Shown here: piece by piece, positions 26,697 through 36,892 of the stretch
How the letters are laid out: each line of letters starts with the position of its first letter
Numbering within the stretch: the first letter of the stretch is position 1
Assembly (NCBI GenBank): GCA_026996805.1
Contig: JALWKB010000169.1
Location: 1 to 40,352, forward strand
Reading direction: 5' to 3'
From: Saprospiraceae bacterium
Lineage (GTDB): Bacteria; Bacteroidota; Bacteroidia; Chitinophagales; Saprospiraceae
Length of the DNA: 40,352 nt
Position numbers and translations under genes: made by a program
Notes under the pieces: generated by a model
Told to the model about the DNA's origin: nothing
Databases searched by the model: none
Seen by the model: only the letters and a program-made list of their open reading frames with translations

Positions 26697-26728
26697 AAAA
26701 AAAGGTCGCCCGCACTCTGCGGGCGACC
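26697..26728 (-). terminator. Intrinsic terminator of the TonB receptor gene
   Basis: GGTCGCCCGC-actct-GCGGGCGACC is a perfect 10-bp stem; T7 follows on the minus strand. Confidence 0.85.
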
Positions 26729-26758
26729 ACTTCAAAAACTGTAATGCCATGAAGAGAG

Positions 26759-29700
26759 TCAGATGCCGAGATTGTATACGATGCGCATGAAGAGGTGGCG
26801 ACCGTTGTAGGAAAACTGTGGCGATCGTCGCGAATAGATGAATCGTCCGGAAGATTGGAAGATGGGATGCACCTCTTCGGGATAGATGTCAAAGAGGTTA
26901 TTCGCTCCGAGCTTGATGGAAAAGGCTTCGTTGACTTGCACGCCAAAGCTTAGGTCTGTAATGATGCGCGGATCATAGACGGGATCGACGCCCTTGTATT
27001 TCTCATCGCGCTGCTCATCGGGCAACGGCTTGAGGTTTTCGTCAAAGAGCGGTTCATTGGTCGCTTCCACCGTCGACCCAAAGAGCGTATTGCGCAGATA
27101 CACCGAGTACTTACCGTAGGTAAAGGTATTGCCCAAGGTGAGCTTGGTCCTTGGAATCGCCGCTTCGAGGTAAATGCGCGAGGTCTGGTCGAAGTACTTG
27201 TCGACGAGGCCTGCTTCACGCAGCAAATCCGAGGCGTGGATATCACCTACCCTGCGCGTTTGGGAGAATGTAGCCGCAAAATCGGTATTGAGGCGCATGT
27301 CTTTCGAAAACATGTACTTGTGGGTGAGTACGATGTCCAGGCCGCGGCTGCGCGTATCGATGGCATTGGCAAAAAACGTCGCTCGATTGGCCTGCGCCTG
27401 CTCAAAGATGGCTTCGAGCTCTTTACGCGCCTCATCGGTTTTGGCATCCGAGGGCTTAAATGCGCCCGTCAATACAATGCGGTTTTGGATGTCGATTTGG
27501 TAGGCATCGACCGTCAAGGTGACGCCGAGGTCTTTCATCGTAAGAGCAAAGCCCGCACTCAGGTTTTGCGAAGTCTCTTCCTTGAGCTTGGGTATGCCGA
27601 GGAGCTTGGCAGCACGGGAAGTGTTGGCAAAGGTGCCCCTTTCGGTCGCCACGGTCTTTCCACCAACGGTTACAAAGATGGTGGAAGTACGACTGAAATG
27701 TATTTGATGCAGCGAAGGTGCGCGGAACCCCGTACTGTATGCTGCACGCAAGTTGAGGAAATCGCCCACCAAATAGCGACCCGCTACTTTGTAGTTGAAA
27801 GTGCTTCCAAAATCGGAGTAGTTTTCAAAGCGCCCAGCTACGCCGATGAGCAGGGCATCATTGACATCGATCTCAAAATCGGCATAGCCGGCTACACTAT
27901 TGCGGAAGGCGTTGACTTCGTTGTCCGGCAAAAAGCCCGGGAAGCACTGGCAAGCTGCTGGACGCTGACGCCCTAAAAAGTCGTATTGCAACTCCTCATC
28001 AGGCGTGCGCGCCGTGACGAGCTCGCCGTAAATGTCGTAATTGCCCCACGAGAGCTCCGTGCCCGGAAATATCCAATAGTTTTCCAGACGGTACTCCGCT
28101 CCAAAAGCCGTGTTGACACCCTTTAAGCCAAACCAGCCTTCGAAGTATCGGGAAATGTCAAAATTGGCCGTGTTTTGAGCAAAGCCGTGCCCTCCGTTGT
28201 TGAAATCGGTCGGACTCTTGCTCTCCAACGTGGCGTTGTGGGCATGACTCATCTGAAACTCAAATACGTTGGAGCCATAGGTATTGCTGATATCGATATT
28301 CCAGGATGCCACCGTACCGCGCAATCCGAAAGCAATCGATCGGTCGGTAATGTTGGAGTTGATCTGCGGCACCGTGCCGTTAAACCATATCGAAGTAACC
28401 GTACGGCTCTGATTGGGCAAGCGATAAAAACACCCCGAATTGCCCCTGCGATAGCCTGCACCGCCAAAGGCATACACTTCGAGGTTTTCGCCGACGGGCA
28501 CACCCATATTGACAAAAAACTGCCCTTGACGCAGCGCGCTCTGGCCTACGCGCATGTTGAAATCCGTTCGATCCAAGCCCCGAGCTCGAAGCTCGTCTTC
28601 GGTGGCATCTTCCTTGAGCAAAGCGCGCAGCTCGTCCAAGGTAGCAGCATTGGCGATCTGCTGTTTCAATTCCGACGAAAAATACTCCACCTCTTGCGCA
28701 TAGCGTTGTACATCTTCCATCGTGAGATTGTCGAGGTTGGCAAAACCGTCTTCCTTGGCAATGCGCTCTACAGCATTGAAACGGTTGAAGATCGAGCCCT
28801 TAAACTCGCGCATGCGATTGGTCCAACCACGATGTAAAAATTCGCCGGTAAAATTGATATACCCGCCCTTTGAGCCAATGGGCAAGCCGTAGTTCAAACC
28901 GAGCTTGACCACCTCACCGTCGTAGCGTCGATCTTGCCCCATAAAGGGACCGATCTTTTCCGGGTCGGTAAAATTGGCTCCCATCGTGTAGTTGAAATGC
29001 AGCCGATTGACATCTTTTCGCAAGCGCACATTGATAATACCCGCTATGGCATCCGAGCCGTATTGGGCTGCGGCTCCATCGCGCAATACCTCGATAGAAG
29101 ATACCGCCGTAGACGGTATCGCATTGAGATCCGTGCCGACGTTACCACGTCCGAAAGTGCCATTGATATTGACCAGCGAAGTCGTATGACGACGCTTGCC
29201 GTTGATGAGTACCAACACCTGATCCGGCCCGAGCCCCCGCAGCGAAGCCGGGTCGATGTGGTCCGTACCATCCGAAATGGTCTGCGTATTCGAGTTAAAT
29301 GCAGGCGTGGTGTAGTGCAACATCTGATTGAGCTCCGTCTGGGGAGCTGCAATCGTCAGCTCCCCTACGGGAATCACATCGACGGGCACAGGTGATTCGG
29401 CCTTCGTACGCGCCGGATTGCGCGATCCAATGATGACCACCTCGCTCAAACTCAATCCCTCATCCAGATCAAAGTCAACAGTCACTTCCTGGCCCGCTTC
29501 GACTGTTACGCGCTTGGACTTCGAGATATACCCTACATAGCTGGCTTTTAAGACATACTCGCCGGGCTCCAACTCCAAACGGAATTTTCCGTCGATGTCT
29601 GTCACCGTACCTTGATCCGTCCCTTCGACGTGTATGGTAGCTCCGATCAAAGGCTCGCCTTCGTCGGTTACCGACCCCTTGACGACGCCCTTCTGAGCAG

Positions 29701-29791
29701 CAAGTGCCAGGGCACCGCTCCATGCCAAAACCAAGAGGAAAAGTCTCCTTTTCATAAGCCTATGTTTTGATGATTGATTCTTCCGTCCCAA
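26759..29791 (-). CDS. TonB-dependent receptor with N-terminal carboxypeptidase-regulatory-like domain
   Basis: 1010 aa; signal peptide, KGSVTDEGEPLIGATIHVEGTDQGTVTDIDGKF, plug LRGLGPDQVLVLINGKRRH...EVLRDGAAAQYGSDAIAGIINV, C-terminal barrel. Confidence 0.95.
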   Translation of the reverse strand: MGRKNQSSKHRLMKRRLFLLVLAWSGALALAAQKGVVKGSVTDEGEPLIGATIHVEGTDQGTVTDIDGKFRLELEPGEYVLKASYVGYISKSKRVTVEAGQEVTVDFDLDEGLSLSEVVIIGSRNPARTKAESPVPVDVIPVGELTIAAPQTELNQMLHYTTPAFNSNTQTISDGTDHIDPASLRGLGPDQVLVLINGKRRHTTSLVNINGTFGRGNVGTDLNAIPSTAVSSIEVLRDGAAAQYGSDAIAGIINVRLRKDVNRLHFNYTMGANFTDPEKIGPFMGQDRRYDGEVVKLGLNYGLPIGSKGGYINFTGEFLHRGWTNRMREFKGSIFNRFNAVERIAKEDGFANLDNLTMEDVQRYAQEVEYFSSELKQQIANAATLDELRALLKEDATEDELRARGLDRTDFNMRVGQSALRQGQFFVNMGVPVGENLEVYAFGGAGYRRGNSGCFYRLPNQSRTVTSIWFNGTVPQINSNITDRSIAFGLRGTVASWNIDISNTYGSNVFEFQMSHAHNATLESKSPTDFNNGGHGFAQNTANFDISRYFEGWFGLKGVNTAFGAEYRLENYWIFPGTELSWGNYDIYGELVTARTPDEELQYDFLGRQRPAACQCFPGFLPDNEVNAFRNSVAGYADFEIDVNDALLIGVAGRFENYSDFGSTFNYKVAGRYLVGDFLNLRAAYSTGFRAPSLHQIHFSRTSTIFVTVGGKTVATERGTFANTSRAAKLLGIPKLKEETSQNLSAGFALTMKDLGVTLTVDAYQIDIQNRIVLTGAFKPSDAKTDEARKELEAIFEQAQANRATFFANAIDTRSRGLDIVLTHKYMFSKDMRLNTDFAATFSQTRRVGDIHASDLLREAGLVDKYFDQTSRIYLEAAIPRTKLTLGNTFTYGKYSVYLRNTLFGSTVEATNEPLFDENLKPLPDEQRDEKYKGVDPVYDPRIITDLSFGVQVNEAFSIKLGANNLFDIYPEEVHPIFQSSGRFIYSRRSPQFSYNGRHLFMRIVYNLGI

Positions 29792-30144
29792 CTAAAACCA
29801 ATCACACTCTTTGCACTGCCCCAATAGCTCCCTGACCTCTCTTCACACGCAAATATATATTTTTTCATAAAACCGTGGAGACTACCCCCCATAAAAAATT
29901 TCATCTATGAAAAAATCCACCGCGCATCCGCCCATATCACCACTGTCATTGGCACTTTTAACTCCTATCCGAATGTATACACCGACGGCATCCATACCAC
30001 CCCTTTTAAAACACTCCTTAGAATAGTTTGAATTGTATGACAGATGGAAAAGGCTTTCGGCGTTCTATAATGAATACCCAACCTTGCTGGTGTGTGGCAG
30101 ATTCGAAAATTTCATGTATTTTTATGGGCTAAAACCTTGAGACA

Positions 30145-31683
30145 ATGAAAAGCAGAATGCACTCAGGACTGTGGATGTTGCTATTAGTGGTCATTCATGG
30201 GCACTCAGCATTTGCCCAGGTGCGCGGCATCTGTGGCATCACCGCTGAAGAACAACACATGCTCTACGAGCAAATCGATCGGTTTAAACAGCCCACGGTG
30301 GAGATGCGCGAGACGTACTATATCCCTATCGTCTTTCACCCCGTAGCCAGAACCAATGGGACAGGAGCATACCTGCGCTACGACCACATGTTGGATGCCA
30401 TCTGCAAGCTCAACGAAGACTTCAGCGAGCAGGGCATGGTGTTTTACCTGCCAGGCGTGAGTGAGAGCATTCGCTTCGATGTGAAAAACAACCTCGCCTT
30501 CGACAATCCACGCCAAAGCTATGGCGCCTCTGTCATGAAGCTCAAAGCCGACAAGACCAGATACGGAGTCAACATCTTTATCGTCAACCGCATCAGTTAC
30601 AATCCCGGCCAGCAGACGCTCGGCTACTACTCCCCCACATACGACTACGTCGTCATGCTCAAGAAGGAAATTTCCTCTCCTTCTTCGACCTTTGCGCACG
30701 AGCTGGGACACTTCTTTGGCCTTTTGCATACCTTTTACGGATGGGAGGAGACCCAATACAATCCCAGCCTGCCCACACCCACGGAGGTCACCCTTCAAAC
30801 GGCCAATATCACGGTGCCGGTCGAATACGTCAAGCGCGACAAAATGCGCAACAACCAGCGCGTCTGTGAAATCGCCGCCGACAAACTCTGCGACACTGAA
30901 GCCAATTACAAACTCGGTTTCGGATACCTCAAATGCGAATGGATGGGCATCGCCAAAGACCCCGACAATGTGCCCCTCCGCCCACAAGAACGCAACTACA
31001 TGAGCTACTTCCTCCATTGCGATGACTACTTCTTCACCGCCGAGCAAGGACAGGTGATGCGCAACAATTACCTCAGCCCCGAGCGCAACTACCTGCGCAA
31101 GCGAACACCCACCGTGGTCGACGCACCCGACGGAGAAATCACCCCCATCTATCCCCTCGACCAGGAAGAGCTCGAAGTATACGGCCTACTCACTCTCGAC
31201 TGGGAAGACATACCCAACGCCACGCACTATCTTATAGAAGTGTCCAGACGGCGATCGTTTTCCAATGTCGTTGCGCGTGAAATCGTAGACAAAAGCGAGT
31301 TTGCCCTCGAATTTTCACCCAACAAGTACTATTACTGGCGCGTCAAGCCCATCAACGAAACCCACCTATGCGAGCCGTTTTCGGCCAAATTTGTCTTTAA
31401 AACCGGCACCATACCTGTGCGCACCAGCGATATCGAAGATATCGACCGGTGGTGGATTACCGCGTTTCCCGAGCCAAAAATCACGATGTACACCACAAAG
31501 GCCTGGCGTGGTCAGCTCGTCATCTTCGATGCCAATGGCTCTACAGTGCACAGCCAATCCGTGCAAATTCCATCCGGTCAGTCGAGCATAGCCCTTCCCA
31601 GTGGACTGCATCCCGGAGTCTACTATGTGCAATTCGAAGACGACCGCCGCTTCGAGATCAAGCGATGGCTCGTACTACCTTAG
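30145..31683 (+). CDS. M43-type zinc metalloprotease with C-terminal T9SS-type sorting domain (paralog 1)
   Basis: Signal peptide; HELGHFFGLLH; Met-turn NYMSYF; C-terminus LHPGVYYVQFEDDRRFEIKRWLVLP. Confidence 0.88.
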   Translation: MKSRMHSGLWMLLLVVIHGHSAFAQVRGICGITAEEQHMLYEQIDRFKQPTVEMRETYYIPIVFHPVARTNGTGAYLRYDHMLDAICKLNEDFSEQGMVFYLPGVSESIRFDVKNNLAFDNPRQSYGASVMKLKADKTRYGVNIFIVNRISYNPGQQTLGYYSPTYDYVVMLKKEISSPSSTFAHELGHFFGLLHTFYGWEETQYNPSLPTPTEVTLQTANITVPVEYVKRDKMRNNQRVCEIAADKLCDTEANYKLGFGYLKCEWMGIAKDPDNVPLRPQERNYMSYFLHCDDYFFTAEQGQVMRNNYLSPERNYLRKRTPTVVDAPDGEITPIYPLDQEELEVYGLLTLDWEDIPNATHYLIEVSRRRSFSNVVAREIVDKSEFALEFSPNKYYYWRVKPINETHLCEPFSAKFVFKTGTIPVRTSDIEDIDRWWITAFPEPKITMYTTKAWRGQLVIFDANGSTVHSQSVQIPSGQSSIALPSGLHPGVYYVQFEDDRRFEIKRWLVLP

Positions 31684-31695
31684 TAGTTCTATAGC

Positions 31696-33234
31696 ATGAG
31701 CACAACAGTCTTCCGCCACCTTATTAAAACACATCACTTCCTCGTCACCTCTCTATTGGGGGGGCTTTTGCTACCAATTCAAGCCCAAGAAACACCATTG
31801 CCCTGTGGTACCCCCAACTGGTACGACGCATGGCGCGAGCACTATCTACACGAGCCAGCACGATTTTATACCAGTGCAAAGGATACGCCGTATTTGCTCC
31901 CCCTACAGCTCTATTTGATCCACTCGAGCAACTCTTCCCCCCATCGCAGTTACGCCACTTCGACCATCCTCGATGCGCTCTGCCAGCTCAACGAAGATTT
32001 TAAGCCGACGGGGATTCGCTTTTACCTCTACGACAGCATACGCGCCATTGCCTCGGATGAATGGACGAATCACGAAGACATTTTGACAGGCATACGGCTC
32101 ATGCAAAAGCACCAGACGCCCGGCGTCATCAATTGCTACATCGTCAGAGGAGCTGCCGGCACCTGTGGTTACAACATACCCTATGCCGGCATTACACTCA
32201 ATCACAGCTGCCTGGGTAAAGGCCAGCACACTTGGACGCATGAAATCGGTCATCACCTTTCGTTGCCCCATACCTTCTTAGGATGGGAAGGTAAGAGGTA
32301 CCACCCCGACAGTCCGACGCCTAAAATTCTGTTGTACGATTATACGCTCTTTAAAGACAGCCTCATCACCGATACCGTGATATACGATACCGCTGAGGTC
32401 GAACTCGCCGATGGCAGTAATTGCCGGCAAGCTGCCGATGGATTTTGCGATACCCCACCGGATTATCTCTCCTACCGTTGGGAGTGCGACGACAGCGCCC
32501 GAAGCACTTTCGCGCTGAGGGATTACCTTGGCCAGCGATTTTATGCAGATGGAAGTCTCTACATGTCGTACGCCGTCGACGAATGCCAGAGTCGTTTTAG
32601 CGACGAGCAAACGGCATTTATGTGGGCCACAATCCATCACAAGAGGCCTTACCTGCTCGATCACACTCCACCTACTCCCCAAGCAATAGAAGAAGAGCCG
32701 ATACTCCTCACTCCACGAGGATATACATTCCTCGACGAAGATGACAGGATCACCTTTCGCTGGAGTGCTGTCGACCATGCGGAGTGGTACGTCGTCGAAG
32801 TAGCCATCAACAAGAGCTTCTCGCGTCTGCGACACCGCGTGCTGACTAGCGATACCTCGATCGCCCTGCCCATAAGTAGCAGTAGAAAACACTGGTGGCG
32901 CGTCACTGCATTCAACCGCACACACTTCTGTGTACGCCCCACCTCACCAGAGAGTTTTATACCCGAAAGCGCCAGCCGCACCAAAGAGCACTCCCCAATG
33001 ATGAAATGGTGGTACGCGGAGGGATACCTACACATTCAAAACCCAACGACGCAGCCCTTGTACCTTCAACTCGTCACTATCCATGGGAAGGTACTTTTTG
33101 AGACGCAAGATTTTATTCCTCACAAAACACAACGCGTGAAATTGCCGCTGATGACGCCCGGACTGTACATTGTCAAAGTCTGCACCACCAGGCGCCATGG
33201 GCCGTGCACATCCCATCGAATCTTCCTAAATTAG
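31696..33234 (+). CDS. M43-type zinc metalloprotease with C-terminal T9SS-type sorting domain (paralog 2)
   Basis: HEIGHHLSLPH; LYMSYAVDEC; C-terminus MTPGLYIVKVCTTRRHGPCTSHRIFLN. Confidence 0.86.
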   Translation: MSTTVFRHLIKTHHFLVTSLLGGLLLPIQAQETPLPCGTPNWYDAWREHYLHEPARFYTSAKDTPYLLPLQLYLIHSSNSSPHRSYATSTILDALCQLNEDFKPTGIRFYLYDSIRAIASDEWTNHEDILTGIRLMQKHQTPGVINCYIVRGAAGTCGYNIPYAGITLNHSCLGKGQHTWTHEIGHHLSLPHTFLGWEGKRYHPDSPTPKILLYDYTLFKDSLITDTVIYDTAEVELADGSNCRQAADGFCDTPPDYLSYRWECDDSARSTFALRDYLGQRFYADGSLYMSYAVDECQSRFSDEQTAFMWATIHHKRPYLLDHTPPTPQAIEEEPILLTPRGYTFLDEDDRITFRWSAVDHAEWYVVEVAINKSFSRLRHRVLTSDTSIALPISSSRKHWWRVTAFNRTHFCVRPTSPESFIPESASRTKEHSPMMKWWYAEGYLHIQNPTTQPLYLQLVTIHGKVLFETQDFIPHKTQRVKLPLMTPGLYIVKVCTTRRHGPCTSHRIFLN

Positions 33235-33252
33235 TCCAACAAACGACGAGCA

Positions 33253-34725
33253 ATGAAACTATTCAGTCACAGAGGAATCGTTTATGGCTGGGCATTGTTG
33301 TGGATAGCCCAGAGCAGTATAGCACAACAGCTCAACTATTGCGGTACGCCACCAGACCTACCCCATTGGCGTTGGTACATGCAACACCGCGAGACCGGCG
33401 TAGAGTTTCGCGAGGATACAACCACCCTATACGTACCCGTTATGATCTTCAGTGTCTTCAAGGAAAATGACTACGTGTCTACCAATATCCATTTTATCTT
33501 GAGGACGCTCGCTCGCGCAAATTCGGACTTTCGCCGCGCCAACATCCAATTCTATCTCTTTGAAGAGCCCGACTACTTGATCAACGACCGATGGTTTTCA
33601 CACGACTATTACGGTGGCCAGGAGATGATGGAGGCCAACAATATCGACGGTGCAATCAACATTTACTTTGTAGGAAGTCCGGCGGGTAACTGCGGTTACT
33701 ACTCGCCTACTGCCGATGCCATTGCCATGGCTTACGCCTGTGGTGGACATTCTGCGACCATTTCCCATGAGCTCGGACACTTTCTCAGCCTACCACATAC
33801 CTTTTTCGGCTGGGAAGGGACAGAATATTTCCCCAATTCGAAGGCCTCCAATTACAGCCATGTAGTGTTTCGCCCCATTGAAACCGTCGATGGCTCAAAC
33901 TGCCAAGAGGCAGGCGATGGCTTCTGCGATACGTCGCCGGATTATCTCTCGTATCGCTGGACATGTAACAGGGACAGCATGAGCTCGATATCGCTGACCG
34001 ATCCCAACGGCGCACAATTTCATGCCGACGGTCGCAACATCATGTCGTATGCAAACGATTACTGCCCTACGATGTTTTCCAAAGAGCAGATTCAGGCCAT
34101 GCGCACGAATCTTACACAACTTCGGAGCGAATTAGTGCACGAGCGTCCTCCTCAACAGCCTATACCGCCGACGAAAATATCGACCTTGCTCTTTCCCTAT
34201 GGCCATCCGGTACCTCCCGACACTCCGGTGATCGCCTGGAATACGGTGCCAAATGCCACGTATTACTACGTACAGGTGAGTAGAAGACGGTCTTTCAACG
34301 GCCCTCTGGTATTGGATACCATCACCTCCGACACCGCCTTGTGGATACCAGGATTGCGCAGTGGCAATACATATTACGTGCGCATCTACCCGTACAATCT
34401 GGTCACCTTTGATAACGGCTGGTCCGAACGGATGAAATTCCAAACGGCCACGACCAGTTCGACCTTCACAGCCGCACGACACGACGGCATCACACTCTAT
34501 CCCACCTGTGTCCGTCGAGGCACGCCGATTACCATCCACACCAACGGACAAATCGTCGATGCAGTGTCAATCCTATCGCTTTACGGCAAAGCCGTAGACT
34601 ACATCAAGGTCAAACCATTGGAAGTGATCACCTTGCCGACGGATGCACTTGTCCCGGGCACGTATATCCTTCAGCTGTACGACCGCAGGGGCATCAGCCA
34701 CCGAGCGGTCTTCGTAGTCCAATAA
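33253..34725 (+). CDS. M43-type zinc metalloprotease with C-terminal T9SS-type sorting domain (paralog 3)
   Basis: HELGHFLSLPH; NIMSYANDYC; C-terminus LVPGTYILQLYDRRGISHRAVFVVQ. Confidence 0.87.
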   Translation: MKLFSHRGIVYGWALLWIAQSSIAQQLNYCGTPPDLPHWRWYMQHRETGVEFREDTTTLYVPVMIFSVFKENDYVSTNIHFILRTLARANSDFRRANIQFYLFEEPDYLINDRWFSHDYYGGQEMMEANNIDGAINIYFVGSPAGNCGYYSPTADAIAMAYACGGHSATISHELGHFLSLPHTFFGWEGTEYFPNSKASNYSHVVFRPIETVDGSNCQEAGDGFCDTSPDYLSYRWTCNRDSMSSISLTDPNGAQFHADGRNIMSYANDYCPTMFSKEQIQAMRTNLTQLRSELVHERPPQQPIPPTKISTLLFPYGHPVPPDTPVIAWNTVPNATYYYVQVSRRRSFNGPLVLDTITSDTALWIPGLRSGNTYYVRIYPYNLVTFDNGWSERMKFQTATTSSTFTAARHDGITLYPTCVRRGTPITIHTNGQIVDAVSILSLYGKAVDYIKVKPLEVITLPTDALVPGTYILQLYDRRGISHRAVFVVQ

Positions 34726-34734
34726 AGGGAGTTA

Positions 34735-36753
34735 TTACTCAGAGCCTTCCCACTTTTCGAGCAATCCGTTGCGCTCGACGACGATGAAGGCATCGTGGTA
34801 CCCCCGCTCTTTGACGGTAGCCAATACGCGCTTGGCTTCTTCCAGTGTGTGGTAATCGCCGATGACGATGATGCGCCAATCACCTTTCGTCCAATGTTCG
34901 ATGCGTCCGAGGTCGGACACCACCGAGGTGTGGAAGGTCGTCGGCGGCCGATAGGCCACGACGCGCACTTTATAGGTCGACGCCGATTTGCTCTTCGCTC
35001 CCTCCTGGGTCGATGAGGTAACGTCCGTTGCGGTAGGATCTACCGTAGCTGCTCCTGCAATGCGTCGGTGCTTGGCCCGAGTCTGCTCATCTTCGTAGAC
35101 GATGAATGCCTCCGTCCACCCCTGTTGACGCACTTTCTTCAAAATGGCAAGGGCTTGCTCCTTCGTAGAATAGCAGCCCAAACGCACCTTTATCCACGCA
35201 CCCGATCGGAGGCTGTAGACCTCGCCGTACCGCGATAGAGGACCAAAGCGCTCCTTCAAGCCAGTGGGGTGCCGCAGGGCAGCGAGCTGGATGCAATAGT
35301 AACGGCCGTTTTCTTCTACCTCGGGCCGAAGTACTGCTACGGTATCGATCACGAGCTTGCTCAAATCGATGACCGGCAAGGGACGGTGTGTCGAAGCGGT
35401 CTTGAGCTTCTGCGGAGGTATGACGATGGGCTCCAACGGCGAAGCATCCTTTGTCTGCCACTGATCTGTGCCCTTTTCAGAGCTCTGCGTCACCACGTAA
35501 ATATCTTGCCTTCCCTTACCCACGGGGCGATCGGAAGTGAAATACGCCCGCCCCTCTCCGTCGATTACCCAACCGTAGTCGTTGTGGGGTGAATTGACAC
35601 ATGCGCCGAGATTTTCCCTGTCGCGCCATTGGTCGGCTACACGTCGAATGCGAAAGATATCGTACCCCCCCAATCCGTCGTACCAATCGGAGGCAAAGTA
35701 CAATGTGTCGCCTCGTAGATAAGGCGTAATTTCATTGCCCGGCGTATTGACATGTGGACCTAAATTGACAGGATCCGTCCAAAACCCGTCTCGATAATGG
35801 GATACATATAGATCGTACTTTCCATAACCGCCCTCCCGATTAGAGGCAAAATAGAGGGTGTTTCCATCGGGTGTCAAATAGGGAAAGCCCGTCGAAGCAT
35901 CCTCCGCATTGTGCGGAAAGTCTTCTTTTACCCACCGATCGCGTTCGTTATCGTAACGAGCAAGTACAATCTTCACTCTTCCGTCGTCGTCTAAGGCATC
36001 AATAGCGCGAAGCCAATGCCCTTCACCACCCGTCATCCATGCGACAAGTGCCCCATCCGCCGAAATGCTCACAATGCCATCGGCAAATTCCATCCATTGG
36101 TCGAAGGGCAAAGGCGCCTGATCTCCTCGAACGGCATAGTACATGGCCTTGCCCGCGACCCGAGGTGCATCCTCCCCCTTTGTCTGCCACTCCTCCCACA
36201 TGCGTCCGCGCTCGGAGAGATAGACCATTGCCCCTCCGTACACCATTGGAAAAGCATCGGTATAGGGACTATTCGTCGGCAATGGCTCAAGCACACACCC
36301 CTGCGGTGCAGCCATGAGCTCCTTGGCGATGCGACAACCCCGTATGAGCTCTGCAGCTTCTTCAGGATTTTCCTCCGCATACCGCGCATAGGCAGCCATG
36401 GCCTCCTCATAACGCATCATCTTCTTTAGTACATCCCCGTACAAGCGATACAATGCCCTATCTTCCGGCAACTTTTGAAGCAATTCCTCGAAATACACCT
36501 TAGCAGATTGCAAATCCCCCATCTGCTCATAACACCTCCCCAGGCGTATATGCCCCACTACATCGTCAGGACGCTCCGTCAAATACTGCAAGTAAGCGTC
36601 TACCGCTGCCACATAGTCACCAGCACTGTAAAGCGAATCGGCCACCTGCCGACCGAGCTGTTGCGCCACCAGCCCATGGACAAAAAACACTCCCAACACC
36701 ACTACAAACAAGCCCTTTATCGTCATGGTATGCTGATTTTGTGGAGATTTCAT
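34735..36753 (-). CDS. TPR + PD40 (WD40-like) + two SPOR-like domain envelope protein
   Basis: TPR repeats; TPDGNTLYFASNREGGYGKYDLYVS and GDTLYFASDWYDGLGGYDIFRIRR PD40 motifs; two C-terminal SPOR-like units. Confidence 0.82.
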   Translation of the reverse strand: MKSPQNQHTMTIKGLFVVVLGVFFVHGLVAQQLGRQVADSLYSAGDYVAAVDAYLQYLTERPDDVVGHIRLGRCYEQMGDLQSAKVYFEELLQKLPEDRALYRLYGDVLKKMMRYEEAMAAYARYAEENPEEAAELIRGCRIAKELMAAPQGCVLEPLPTNSPYTDAFPMVYGGAMVYLSERGRMWEEWQTKGEDAPRVAGKAMYYAVRGDQAPLPFDQWMEFADGIVSISADGALVAWMTGGEGHWLRAIDALDDDGRVKIVLARYDNERDRWVKEDFPHNAEDASTGFPYLTPDGNTLYFASNREGGYGKYDLYVSHYRDGFWTDPVNLGPHVNTPGNEITPYLRGDTLYFASDWYDGLGGYDIFRIRRVADQWRDRENLGACVNSPHNDYGWVIDGEGRAYFTSDRPVGKGRQDIYVVTQSSEKGTDQWQTKDASPLEPIVIPPQKLKTASTHRPLPVIDLSKLVIDTVAVLRPEVEENGRYYCIQLAALRHPTGLKERFGPLSRYGEVYSLRSGAWIKVRLGCYSTKEQALAILKKVRQQGWTEAFIVYEDEQTRAKHRRIAGAATVDPTATDVTSSTQEGAKSKSASTYKVRVVAYRPPTTFHTSVVSDLGRIEHWTKGDWRIIVIGDYHTLEEAKRVLATVKERGYHDAFIVVERNGLLEKWEGSE

Positions 36754-36892
36754 ATGCAGACTTTTAATAAAGTTTTACATCATCAATTTCAAGCGCTAAA
36801 ATATGCAATTTTTCTCTAATGTGTTCGTGAAAAGGGGATATTTTGTGGGATTTTTTGCATGCATCTACAAATTCATGCGACGTTGTAATTTC

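Noticed and set aside
26759-29791. SusCD-type polysaccharide utilisation locus
   Set aside because: No SusD-like gene next to the TonB receptor and no glycoside hydrolases nearby.
29949-29966. Second sigma-54-like match (TTGGCACTTTTAACTCC)
   Set aside because: The -12 half is absent (ACTC instead of TTGC).
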